From an uncultured bacterium (lineage in GTDB: Bacteria; Bacillota_I; Bacilli_A; Erysipelotrichales; Erysipelotrichaceae), in NCBI GenBank assembly GCA_903919545.1, contig CAIXIN010000056.1, forward strand, positions 1 through 53,104: a stretch of 53,104 nt of DNA, written 5' to 3'. Positions 24,981 to 33,538 of the stretch are shown here, in pieces (within the stretch, counting starts at the first letter, position 1; each line of letters opens with the position of its first letter). The notes below the pieces were generated by a model that searched no databases, was not told the origin of the DNA, and saw nothing but the letters and a program-made list of their open reading frames with translations. Made by a program: the position numbers and the translations under genes.

Positions 24981-26158
24981 TGAATGAAATCAAACAAGTC
25001 AACACAAGGACCCTGCATATTCAATTCATGGCCATTTTCTTTGTGGCGTATATTGCCTATGCGGTAAGTTATACACAGATGTTGCCTTTCTTATCAGATA
25101 TAGGTTATAGCTCGAGTGAAAAAGGTCTCATCTTATCAGGTGCTGCAGTCATATCGATCATAGGTCAATTCCTATTTGGATATCTATGCGATAAATATAA
25201 GACCGTAAAGAAGATGTTTTATATTGCGACCATTGTGTTTATCGCGATCGTGACCTGGGCCTATTCAATCACAGAGATCGCCTTCTTCTTTCATTTGATT
25301 ACTTTATCCCTTATGGGTGGATTCTTTAGGATCGTTGTAGGTCTACTGGATTCTTGGACGATTGAAAGAGATCCTCTTCTACAAAAAAACTTCGGGATCA
25401 TTCGTGCTTTTGGATCCATAGGATGGATCATAGGAGCTCCTTATACAGTATGGGCACTTAGTCAAGGTGGATATGGATCCATAGGGCTCAATGAGGGGAT
25501 CTTAAGCATCTTGACCTTACTGATTGGAATTACAATGGGGGATGCCCAGAAGGTAAGCCATCAAGCACCCATCAAAATGACCGACATCAAACAACTTCTC
25601 AAGAAGAAACAATACATCATTCTTTTGATCATCTTGACCCTTATCAATATCGTTCTCTATGCGGATGCCTATACGATCGTCGATAAGATCCTTGCCTTAG
25701 GAGGAACTGCCACAGACATCTCTAATAAATGGGTCCTACAAGCCTTTATGGAACTTCCTCTATTTTTCTTAGGTAGTCTTCTTTATAAACGCTTCTCTGC
25801 GAAGACCTTACTTATGGTTGGGATCTTCATGTTTATGGTGAGATTTCTTCTTAGTGCTCTTGCGACTTCTGCTACTCAATTGGTACTGATCTCAGCGACT
25901 CAATTGGTGACCTTTCCGTTTATCCTTTTGTCTTCTAAACAATTGATCGATAGTGAATCTCCAGCTCACTTAAAATCTACTGGACAACTCTTAGGCTTAG
26001 CGATGTATAGTGGTCTATCCGCTTTGATTTCCCCATTGATGTCTGGTTTTCTCGTCGATTGGATAGGAACGGATCCAACCTTGATTTTCTTTGGATTATT
26101 ATGTTTGGTTCCACTGGGATTATCTTTGTGGTATCGAAAAATGAAAAATGCCTATTGA
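24977..26158 (+). CDS. MFS transporter, oligosaccharide/nucleoside symporter-like
   Basis: A 393-residue major facilitator with about twelve helices and the loop 2-3 motif GYLCDKYKTVKK. The overall look (SYTQMLPFLSDIGYSSSEKGLILSG, FRIVVGLLDSWTIER, GIIRAFGSIGWIIGAP) is that of the LacY/NupG-like MFS_1-like group, which carries sugars or nucleosides with protons. Set between a beta-glucanase and a sugar kinase, it may import beta-gluco-oligosaccharides. It overlaps the YczE-like gene by 4 bases and ends in a bidirectional terminator. Confidence 0.85.
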   Translation: MMNEIKQVNTRTLHIQFMAIFFVAYIAYAVSYTQMLPFLSDIGYSSSEKGLILSGAAVISIIGQFLFGYLCDKYKTVKKMFYIATIVFIAIVTWAYSITEIAFFFHLITLSLMGGFFRIVVGLLDSWTIERDPLLQKNFGIIRAFGSIGWIIGAPYTVWALSQGGYGSIGLNEGILSILTLLIGITMGDAQKVSHQAPIKMTDIKQLLKKKQYIILLIILTLINIVLYADAYTIVDKILALGGTATDISNKWVLQAFMELPLFFLGSLLYKRFSAKTLLMVGIFMFMVRFLLSALATSATQLVLISATQLVTFPFILLSSKQLIDSESPAHLKSTGQLLGLAMYSGLSALISPLMSGFLVDWIGTDPTLIFFGLLCLVPLGLSLWYRKMKNAY

Positions 26159-26172
26159 TTAGGCATTTTTTT
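26147..26172. terminator. Bidirectional terminator between the MFS and ROK genes
   Basis: AATGCCTA (26147-26154), a 5-base loop, TAGGCATT (26160-26167) and a T-run, with A-rich sequence on the other side. The loop contains the MFS stop codon, and the ROK gene ends just after. Confidence 0.9.
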
Positions 26173-27065
26173 CATTCATAGAGATGATGGTATAAGGCAC
26201 CATAGAGATTGGCATCATTGGCGAAGGTACATCTTACGATCTTAGGTTTACCAATAGGCATTTTCACATATTGTCCATATAAGTCATCGACTGCTTTTTT
26301 TAAGTATTCGATGAGGATAGGTTGGGCACTGATGCCTCCTCCTACTGCGATGACTTCTGTATCCAAAACTGCTTGTATCCCAATGACTCCGATCGCAAAG
26401 CTTTTCGCGAATTGATCTAAGATCTTAAGGGATGTAGGATCGCCTGCGTTCACCAACTTAAAGAAATCTTTTCCACTAATCGACTGATGAGGTAAATCTT
26501 TCTCTTTCTCATAGACTTCAGTTAAACCCATCGTACCACAAAGGTGAGCCCATAAGAAGGGTTCATCTTTTCCCATCTCATACATGGATATAGGTAGCCA
26601 GGATAATTCTCCTGCCCCAAAGTTTTGTCCTTTTAAGAGTTTCCCATTGACGAGGATGCCTCCTCCTATGCCTGTCCCTAAGACGACGACCATTCCGTTT
26701 TCTATTCCAACTAGGGAACCTTTCCATTGTTCACCTAAAGCAGCACACTTCCCATCGTTTTCTATTGAGATTTTTAAATGGATCTGTTGTTTTAAGATCT
26801 CTACTAAAGGGAAATCTTCGATAAAGCTTAGGTAGCCTCCGGTATGCATCAAGCCTTTGGCTGTATCGATACGACCAGGAACACTTAAGGCAATGCCTTT
26901 GACTTGATTTTCATATTTTCTAGCCAATTCTACCAGAGCCTGAACGAAATGGATACTATTGTCTACAGGTGTAGGTATTTCACCTTTTTCGATGATTTCA
27001 TCGGCAGTCATTAAAGCATATTTGATATGACTTCCACCTACATCCATTACAAAGTATTGATCCAT
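26172..27065 (-). CDS. ROK family sugar kinase lacking the usual zinc site (possible beta-glucoside kinase)
   Basis: A 297-residue ROK kinase. The phosphate loop FVMDVGGSHIKYALM, the catalytic Asp104 in SIENDGKCAALGE, and VVLGTGIGGGILVNG are clear. The usual zinc motif is absent: GAGELSW replaces the GEIGH stretch and only one Cys remains in the later FLWAHLCGTMG segment where several are normal. Beta-glucoside kinases of the BglK type also lack this site, so phosphorylation of cellobiose, gentiobiose or similar disaccharides is plausible; glucose or mannose cannot be excluded. It is divergent from lacI with an operator between them. Confidence 0.85.
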   Translation of the reverse strand: MDQYFVMDVGGSHIKYALMTADEIIEKGEIPTPVDNSIHFVQALVELARKYENQVKGIALSVPGRIDTAKGLMHTGGYLSFIEDFPLVEILKQQIHLKISIENDGKCAALGEQWKGSLVGIENGMVVVLGTGIGGGILVNGKLLKGQNFGAGELSWLPISMYEMGKDEPFLWAHLCGTMGLTEVYEKEKDLPHQSISGKDFFKLVNAGDPTSLKILDQFAKSFAIGVIGIQAVLDTEVIAVGGGISAQPILIEYLKKAVDDLYGQYVKMPIGKPKIVRCTFANDANLYGALYHHLYE

Positions 27066-27119
27066 AATTCACCTCAACTTGCTTTTTCTATTTTTATTAT
27101 ATCTTATGAATAAAATAAC

Positions 27120-27133
27120 CGAAAGCACTTTCG
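27120..27133. promoter_or_regulatory. LacI-type operator 2, between ROK kinase and lacI
   Basis: CGAAAGCACTTTCG. On the minus strand it overlaps the -35 region for ROK (-10 TATAAT, complement of 27096-27101). On the plus strand it lies about 30 bases upstream of the lacI extended -10 (TGG then TAAAAT at 27163-27168), so it can control both genes and give autoregulation. Confidence 0.72.
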
Positions 27134-27191
27134 TAATTTATTTTTTCAGTGATCAAATGTGGTAAAATAGTAACAAGTATGGAGGGTTTGT

Positions 27192-28187
27192 ATGATCGAT
27201 ATGAAGCATGTCGCCAAGTTGGCTGGGGTATCCGTGGCGACAGTATCCAAGACACTGAATAATTATAGAGAAGTAAGTGATGAAACCAAGATCAAGATCA
27301 TGAAGATCGTTGATGAATTGGGTTATATCCAAAATTCAAGTGCTAGATCTTTAAGCACTAAGCGTTCAAATCTTATTGGGATCGTCTATTCTGAACATCT
27401 TGGGATCGGTTTAGAGCACTATTACTTTTCAGGTGTCTTAGAAGCTTTTAAGAAAGAAGTTGAAAACGCTGGTTATGATGTCGTCTTCATCAACGGAAGA
27501 GACATTGGTTATCTTAAAAAATGTAGAGTAAGAGGCGTCGATGGGGTCTTCGTCGTCACCGCGGATACTTCTGATAAAGGTTTAGTTGATTTATTTAATG
27601 CGGATATTCCTTGTGTAACGACAGATACCCCATGGAATAAAGTACCTTTGGTATACTCAGATAACGTCCAAAGCTCAATAAACGCAGTAAAATACCTTCA
27701 TTCTTTAGGTCATACACGAATCGCACACATCGCTGGACCTCAAGCTTCCATCGCTGGACGTGAACGTTTAGATGGCTATCGTCAAGGAATGATGGAAGAA
27801 AACTTATCTTATGATCCTGATATAGTGGTATACGCCAATGAGTATAATTCCATCTCAGGTTATGGCGCTATGAACATCCTTTTATCCAATGAGAATCCTC
27901 CTACAGCGGTCTACATCATGTGTGACTTATCCGCAGTAGGTGCGATACAAGCCATAAGAGAAGCCGGTTTAAAGGTAGGAAGAGACATCAGTATCATGGG
28001 TTTCGATGACATTCAAATCGCCGCAAACTTAATACCTCCATTAACTACGATCAGACAAGATAGAGTTGCGATCGGTCATGCGTTGGCCGCAACCTTAATA
28101 AAACTTATGAATAAAGAAGAAGTACAATTGGTCTCTAAGATCCCATGTACGATCATCGAAAGAGAATCCACTAAAGTAAGAAAATAG
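27192..28187 (+). CDS. LacI family transcriptional regulator of the beta-glucan locus
   Basis: A 331-residue LacI/GalR regulator. The helix-turn-helix is KHVAKLAGVSVATVSKTLNN followed by the hinge helix NSSARSLSTKRSNLIG, and a sugar-binding core ends in PPLTTIRQDRVAIG. The effector is probably a sugar released from beta-glucan. A GGAGG site precedes the ATG. Five copies of a palindrome related to CGAAAGCGCTTTCG stand at promoters across 22.7-35.2 kb, including its own, which makes this protein the obvious candidate binder. A terminator overlaps its stop codon. Confidence 0.93.
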   Translation: MIDMKHVAKLAGVSVATVSKTLNNYREVSDETKIKIMKIVDELGYIQNSSARSLSTKRSNLIGIVYSEHLGIGLEHYYFSGVLEAFKKEVENAGYDVVFINGRDIGYLKKCRVRGVDGVFVVTADTSDKGLVDLFNADIPCVTTDTPWNKVPLVYSDNVQSSINAVKYLHSLGHTRIAHIAGPQASIAGRERLDGYRQGMMEENLSYDPDIVVYANEYNSISGYGAMNILLSNENPPTAVYIMCDLSAVGAIQAIREAGLKVGRDISIMGFDDIQIAANLIPPLTTIRQDRVAIGHALAATLIKLMNKEEVQLVSKIPCTIIERESTKVRK

Positions 28188-28207
28188 ACAACTCTGTCTA
28201 TTTTTTT
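28182..28207 (+). terminator. Rho-independent terminator of lacI
   Basis: AAATAGACA, loop ACTC, TGTCTATTT and further T residues; the stop codon TAG lies in the stem. Confidence 0.9.
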
Positions 28208-28236
28208 ATGAAGGGGATATGCTATAATATTTTTAC

Positions 28237-28250
28237 CGAAAGCGTTTTCA
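28237..28250. promoter_or_regulatory. LacI-type operator 3 and promoter of the GH16-GH3-GH2 operon
   Basis: CGAAAGCGTTTTCA. An extended -10 (TGC then TATAAT at 28223-28228) lies just upstream, so the box begins at the expected transcript start and ends on the ribosome site AGGAGG at 28250. This is a classic roadblock position for a repressor. Confidence 0.75.
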
Positions 28251-28260
28251 GGAGGAACAT

Positions 28261-28977
28261 ATGTCAAAATGGAATTTGGTATTTGAAGAAGATTTTTCCA
28301 AGCAGACCAGTTTAGATTTAACACATTGGACAGTTGATGTGGGAGATCATGGAGGTGGAAACAACGAAGCACAGTATTATACCGCAGGCACACATAACAT
28401 CAGCTTCGAAGATGGAGCCCTTCAATTAGAAGGTCGTAAAGAAAACTATAAAACCAAAGAATATACCTCAGCTAAGATCGTAACCAAAGACAAGATCGAA
28501 TGGAAATATGGTCGCTTTGAGATCTGTGCGAAACTTCCTAAAGGTAAAGGTACTTGGCCAGCGATCTGGACTTTAGGTCATAAACTTCCTAAAGAAGGAT
28601 GGCCAGAAATGGGCGAGATCGATATTATGGAACACGTCGGTTGGAACCAAGACATCATCCATTTTAGTCTACATTCCAAACTTTATAATCATAAGATAGG
28701 TAATCAAGCGACCTTCTTTACGAAGATCGAAAATGTTTCTTCCTCGTATAAAACTTATGTCCTAGAATGGGATGAAACTAAGATCTCATTTATTGTCGAT
28801 GATGAACATATGTTGACCGTGCTTAAGAAAGACTATGCAGATTCATGGCCTTTTGATAAACCACACTATCTTATCTTAAACCTTGCCATAGGTGGAGGCT
28901 GGGGTGGAGAGATCGATGACACTTGTTTACCTCAACGTTTATCCATCAAGAGCGTAAAGGTCTTTCAGAAAGATTGA
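28261..28977 (+). CDS. GH16 family endo-beta-1,3(4)-glucanase (laminarinase-like), no signal peptide
   Basis: A 238-residue single-domain GH16 enzyme. The catalytic motif GEIDIMEHVG supplies nucleophile Glu119 and acid/base Glu124; GGGNNEAQYYT and WPAIWTLG are the usual substrate-groove stretches, and the methionine-containing ExDxME form is that of laminarinases. It starts directly at MSKWNLVFEEDF with no export signal, so it appears cytoplasmic, unlike most GH16 enzymes. It would trim imported beta-1,3-gluco-oligosaccharides. An AGGAGG site overlaps the end of the LacI operator. Confidence 0.92.
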   Translation: MSKWNLVFEEDFSKQTSLDLTHWTVDVGDHGGGNNEAQYYTAGTHNISFEDGALQLEGRKENYKTKEYTSAKIVTKDKIEWKYGRFEICAKLPKGKGTWPAIWTLGHKLPKEGWPEMGEIDIMEHVGWNQDIIHFSLHSKLYNHKIGNQATFFTKIENVSSSYKTYVLEWDETKISFIVDDEHMLTVLKKDYADSWPFDKPHYLILNLAIGGGWGGEIDDTCLPQRLSIKSVKVFQKD

Positions 28978-28979
28978 TC

Positions 28980-31175
28980 ATGGATATTAAAAAAATTATA
29001 TCTCAAATGACCATAGAAGAGAAACTATTGATGCTTGGGGGCAAAGATGGCTGGCACTTCTATGGGGTCGAAAGATTAGGCATAGAAGATGTACGTGTAT
29101 GTGACGGGCCTCATGGGATCAGAGTTCAAACTGAAAATGAACATGTCAATCTACCCGCCACCAATTTCCCAACAGCGTCTGCTTTGGCGTCTACTTTTAA
29201 TCCAGACTTACTCAAATTAACAGGAGAAACCATAGGTAAAGAATGTCGTCATTATGGGGTTCAAGTATTATTAGGTCCTGGTGTCAATTTAAAAAGATCT
29301 CCTTTAGCGGGTCGTAATTTTGAATACTATTCAGAAGATCCTTATCTAAGTGGTAAGATCGCATCAGCTTTCATCAATGGGGTCCAATCTCAAAAAGTAG
29401 GGACTTCTCTTAAACATTATGTCGCCAATGAACAAGAAACCAGTCGCTTATTCATCAGTTCTAAAGTGGATGAGAGAACCTTTCATGAGCTCTATTTGAC
29501 ACCTTTTGAGATGGCTATAAAAGAAGCCAATCCTTGGACCATCATGGGATCCTATAATCGAATCAATGGGACCTATGGATGCGAGAATGAACATACCCTC
29601 AATAAAACCTTAAAAAAAGACCTCGCTTATGATGGACTCGTTGTTTCTGATTGGGGAGCTGTCAATGATAAACTAGATTCTCATCGATATGGATTAGACA
29701 TACAAATGCCTGGTCCTGTAGCGTTGGATGATCGTTTAAAGAAAGCTGTCTTAAGTGGAGATCTACCTTTATCCATCATCGATGATCACGTAGAACGTTG
29801 TTTAAGACTCAATCAACGTGTCTATAAAAAAGGTGATAATTGTGGATTAGATCTTGAAGTCAATCATAAGATCGCCCAGAAGGTAGCTTTAGAATCCATC
29901 GTCTTACTTAAGAATGAAAACATACTTCCTTTAAAATCAAATACAAAACTCGCAGTCATAGGGCGCTTTAGTGATGATCAAGTTCGTTATAACGGTGGTG
30001 GTAGTTCATGGTTGAATGCCTATAGAGTTGAAAGACCTTTAGAATTTTTGAAGGCTAAGACGAAAGTCGTTTATGCACCTGCCTATGATCAAGAAAAAGT
30101 AACACGTAAATCAACAGAAGAAGCTCTCTTAGCTGCATCCAAAGCGAAAGTGGTCTTATTCTTTACAGGTACTACAGCTTCGATGGAATCAGAAGGCTCA
30201 GATCGTACTTCGATCGATCTTCCTCATCAACATCTCGCTTTACTTAAGAAGATCCATAAGATCAATTCTAACATCATCGTTATCTTAAACAATGGTGCTG
30301 CAGTCGATCTAAGAGAAGTACAGCCGTATTGTAAAGCCATCGTAGAAGCTTGGCTATTAGGCTCTGCGTCTGGTCAACCTTTAGTAGACATCTTGTTTGG
30401 GGATCATAACCCTTCAGGTAAGCTGTCTGAAACTTTTCCGTTACAGTTGGAACATACCCCTGCTTATGGGAATTTCCCTGGCTTAGGTGATGAGATCGTC
30501 TATAGTGAAGGTCTATTGAGTGGCTATCGTCATTATGATACACGTCAATTAAAAGTCATGTATCCTTTTGGATATGGCTTAAGTTATACCAGTTTTAAAT
30601 TATCTGATCCTGTCTTATCACAAACGAAGATCACTAAAGATGAGACCTTAACTTTAAGTGTGATCTTAAAAAATACAGGAAAAAGAAAAGGTCAACAAGT
30701 CGTTCAAGTGTATCTTAAAGATCTTGAATCCTATTTGCCTCGTCCATTAAAAGAACTCAGAGCTTTTAAGAAAGTAGAATTAGAAGCAGGAGAATCTCAA
30801 AAGATCAGCTTTACTTTATCTGAAAGAGACTTTGCCTATTATGTCCCTCATTTAGGTCGTTTCGCAGTGGAGAGTGGTTTATTTGAAGCCTGTATAGGTT
30901 TTTCTTGTGAAGAGATCTTGTGTAGCGTTAAATTCGAGGTGAACTCAGATGATAAGGTAAGACCTCATCTCAGTTTGGATTATCCATATAATCGATGGAT
31001 TAGTTATCCTTATGAAAATACTCAAGTCAAGAAACTGGTCGAGATGACGAGAAATCCTTTCTGGTGGGAAACAGAGCCACCTCTACGCCGTTGGCTCAAA
31101 GTACTTAAACTTGAATTCAATTGGAGCGATTCAAAACTAGAAGAAGTCAAAGCCATGTTGATGGAGGAAGAATGA
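28980..31175 (+). CDS. GH3 family beta-glucosidase, cytoplasmic
   Basis: A 731-residue GH3 enzyme of the BglB type with (alpha/beta)8, sandwich and fibronectin-III-like domains in order. DGPHGIRVQ, FPTASALASTFN, GPGVNLKRSPLAGRNFEYYSEDP and SLKHYVANEQE are family landmarks; the nucleophile Asp224 is in LVVSDWGAV. YPFGYGLSYTSF marks the start of the C-terminal domain. There is no signal peptide. It should release glucose from beta-linked oligosaccharides produced by the preceding GH16, three bases upstream. The ATG at 28980 is chosen over a longer frame that overlaps GH16. Confidence 0.93.
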   Translation: MDIKKIISQMTIEEKLLMLGGKDGWHFYGVERLGIEDVRVCDGPHGIRVQTENEHVNLPATNFPTASALASTFNPDLLKLTGETIGKECRHYGVQVLLGPGVNLKRSPLAGRNFEYYSEDPYLSGKIASAFINGVQSQKVGTSLKHYVANEQETSRLFISSKVDERTFHELYLTPFEMAIKEANPWTIMGSYNRINGTYGCENEHTLNKTLKKDLAYDGLVVSDWGAVNDKLDSHRYGLDIQMPGPVALDDRLKKAVLSGDLPLSIIDDHVERCLRLNQRVYKKGDNCGLDLEVNHKIAQKVALESIVLLKNENILPLKSNTKLAVIGRFSDDQVRYNGGGSSWLNAYRVERPLEFLKAKTKVVYAPAYDQEKVTRKSTEEALLAASKAKVVLFFTGTTASMESEGSDRTSIDLPHQHLALLKKIHKINSNIIVILNNGAAVDLREVQPYCKAIVEAWLLGSASGQPLVDILFGDHNPSGKLSETFPLQLEHTPAYGNFPGLGDEIVYSEGLLSGYRHYDTRQLKVMYPFGYGLSYTSFKLSDPVLSQTKITKDETLTLSVILKNTGKRKGQQVVQVYLKDLESYLPRPLKELRAFKKVELEAGESQKISFTLSERDFAYYVPHLGRFAVESGLFEACIGFSCEEILCSVKFEVNSDDKVRPHLSLDYPYNRWISYPYENTQVKKLVEMTRNPFWWETEPPLRRWLKVLKLEFNWSDSKLEEVKAMLMEEE

Positions 31176-33460
31176 ACTATAGAACCTTGCCTTCAACCTT
31201 TTCATTAGTTCAACTCAATGAAAAGGTTCCTCATTATATCCCAATGCAATGTAAAGAAGTCTATCCTTATTTTGAGAAACAAGGATTTCCTACGATACAG
31301 CTTCATGGGACTTGGAAAAAGATCAGAGTCAATGATCCTAAACTCACTATGCGTATTCGTGATGTCAATGCGCTTGATAAACTTAAACAAGAAGTACCAG
31401 GAATAACCTTAAGAAATTTCGATGATCAACACTTACTTGATCATGTCTTACCTGGAGTTGAGAATAGAATAGGTCATAAAGCTGCCTCTCATGGGGAAGG
31501 TATGGAAACCTATGAGGCTGGGGTTTGGTATAGAAAAATCATCAAGGTCAAAAAACAAACCAATAAGATCTACTTGTTTAAAGCCCTCTCAATGGGCAGT
31601 GTCGCTGATCTTTTCATCAACGATGTCCATATTGGGACACACGAAGGAAGCTTTAATCCTTTCTCCTTTGATGTAACGAAAGCTTTAGTAGAAGGCGAGA
31701 ATGTCTTCGCGTTAAGAGTTCATAATATCCCATGGGGATCAAGAATAGATACGATCCCTGCTCAAGCAGGATCAGATTACTTCAACTATACAGGAGTCAT
31801 CCATGATTTCTGGATCGAAGAAGTTCCTTTGGTATCTGTTAGAAGGGTAGATCTTGTCTCTAAAAGTTTAAAAGAAACTGAGCTTACACTTATCGTCGTC
31901 AACAGATCTTCTCAAGATCATAAACTAACGATGAATTTTGAAGTCTATTCAACAAATATCACCTCTAAGAATCTTGGCTCTGATTACGCCAAAGACCTCA
32001 TCGATGCCTCCTTGTTTAGACTACAAGCTAAAACAATCGATGTGAAATCCAATTCTATTGAACGTGTTTCTTTTAAGGTCGATACAAGCAGTCTTAAACC
32101 TTGGGGCTTACTAGATCCTCATCTGTATGTGTTAAAAACAACGACAGAAGAAGAGACCCTGTATCATGAATTTGGGGTCAGGACCTTATCTACCAACAAG
32201 CACTCCATTCTATTAAATGGGAAAGCAGTCTTTCTTAATGGGATGGCTCGTCATGAGGAATCTCTTGATAAAGGAAGAAGCATAAGTCATGAAGACATTG
32301 TTTCGGAATGTCTAGAATTAAAGAAGATGAATTTGAATTTTTCTCGTACTGGTCATTATCCTAATCATCCTTTGACCTATCGTGTTTTAGATCGATTAGG
32401 GATGGCTTCGATGATGGAAGTACCTTTGTGGCAACATGAGAATGAACACTTCAAAGCTCAGATCAATCGCCGTATCGATCAACAGATGTGGAGAGAAATG
32501 ATCTTCACCCAAAGAAATCGACCTTCAGTGTTTTTATGGTCTACACAGAATGAATGTAATGGGAATGATTATCGATTGACCTACAATCGTTTATTGGTTA
32601 ATGATCTAAGAAAGTGCTTCGATGATGGTCGCTTGACGACCCAATCATCTGCAGCGGATCGACCAGGCTATAGTGATCCTTCTATGGATCCATTGGATGT
32701 CTTAGGTTTTACCTTATATTTCGGAATCTTTCATGGACAGCCTCATAATACAGAAACACCTTACGTCGACAATGCCTATCTTGGTACCCTTGATTATCTG
32801 AAAGCAGCGTATAAGACCCATAAGAAACCTATCGTGGTAAGTGAATATGGGCTGTGGAGCTCAGCTGGCGATGTGGCCCAATTGTCGGTCATCATGAATA
32901 ATCTGCGCGCTTTTATTGAACTCCGAAACCTTAATTTCGATGGATCAGAAAGCGAGAGAGGATTCGTCACAGGGATCAATTATTGGACGATTAATGACTG
33001 GTTCGTCAATCATAATACCTGGATCCAATCGATGGGCTTTAAAACCCTTGAAAGAAAGGATAAACCCATCGTTTTAAGGGTAAAACCCCTCTACGAACGT
33101 CTAATTCATCCTCGTTTAGGGGTCAATTCTGATCATAATCTATTTAAAGGACATCGATACATTACAGGACCAAATGCGGTGCTTTATCTCAACGCAACCG
33201 GTTTCGATGCTTCAAAATGGCCATTTTTGGTCATAAAAGCGGATGATCCTATGTACAATGATGGATTCGAGTTGAATATCTCCAACAGAAAAGGCGAAAT
33301 ACAGACTCTCAAAGCAGAAAGAATGGATGAAAACATGGTTTTTCATTTATGGATGCTAAATCCAGACTTCCTTAGAGAGATGATAGCGCTTACCATATCG
33401 ACCACCTCTTCAGAACGTAGAATCCACCTTAGAAGAATCGATTGTCGAACAACATTATAA
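31172..33460 (+). CDS. GH2 family beta-glycosidase, cytoplasmic
   Basis: A 762-residue GH2 protein: an N-terminal jelly-roll sugar-binding domain (with EAGVWYRKIIKV, GSFNPFSFDVTKAL and YTGVIHDFWIEEV), an immunoglobulin-like middle, then a TIM barrel with acid/base Glu461 in STQNEC and nucleophile Glu558 in VVSEYG. It lacks an export signal. GH2 covers galactosidases, mannosidases, glucuronidases and others; the motifs alone do not settle which, and GH2 is not a standard laminarin enzyme. The ATG at 31172 overlaps the GH3 stop (ATGA) with GGAGGAAG just before it. No terminator is visible before the next promoter. Confidence 0.87.
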   Translation: MNYRTLPSTFSLVQLNEKVPHYIPMQCKEVYPYFEKQGFPTIQLHGTWKKIRVNDPKLTMRIRDVNALDKLKQEVPGITLRNFDDQHLLDHVLPGVENRIGHKAASHGEGMETYEAGVWYRKIIKVKKQTNKIYLFKALSMGSVADLFINDVHIGTHEGSFNPFSFDVTKALVEGENVFALRVHNIPWGSRIDTIPAQAGSDYFNYTGVIHDFWIEEVPLVSVRRVDLVSKSLKETELTLIVVNRSSQDHKLTMNFEVYSTNITSKNLGSDYAKDLIDASLFRLQAKTIDVKSNSIERVSFKVDTSSLKPWGLLDPHLYVLKTTTEEETLYHEFGVRTLSTNKHSILLNGKAVFLNGMARHEESLDKGRSISHEDIVSECLELKKMNLNFSRTGHYPNHPLTYRVLDRLGMASMMEVPLWQHENEHFKAQINRRIDQQMWREMIFTQRNRPSVFLWSTQNECNGNDYRLTYNRLLVNDLRKCFDDGRLTTQSSAADRPGYSDPSMDPLDVLGFTLYFGIFHGQPHNTETPYVDNAYLGTLDYLKAAYKTHKKPIVVSEYGLWSSAGDVAQLSVIMNNLRAFIELRNLNFDGSESERGFVTGINYWTINDWFVNHNTWIQSMGFKTLERKDKPIVLRVKPLYERLIHPRLGVNSDHNLFKGHRYITGPNAVLYLNATGFDASKWPFLVIKADDPMYNDGFELNISNRKGEIQTLKAERMDENMVFHLWMLNPDFLREMIALTISTTSSERRIHLRRIDCRTTL

Positions 33461-33479
33461 AAAAAGTATACAAAACACT

Positions 33480-33493
33480 TGAAAGCGTTTTCG
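33480..33493. promoter_or_regulatory. LacI-type operator 4 on the promoter of the binding-protein gene
   Basis: TGAAAGCGTTTTCG. It overlaps a near-consensus promoter: -35 TTGAAA (33479-33484), 17-base spacer, -10 TAATAT (33502-33507). A small inverted repeat GGATTA/TAATCC (33509-33524) lies near the transcript start, ahead of AGGAGG. Confidence 0.75.
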
Positions 33494-33538
33494 TAATTTG
33501 CTAATATAGGATTAGAATTAATCCATTAGGAGGAAACA

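Noticed and set aside
33509-33524. GGATTA/TAATCC inverted repeat as a riboswitch or second operator
   Set aside because: Only six pairs in an AT-rich leader; no other copy seen in the locus.
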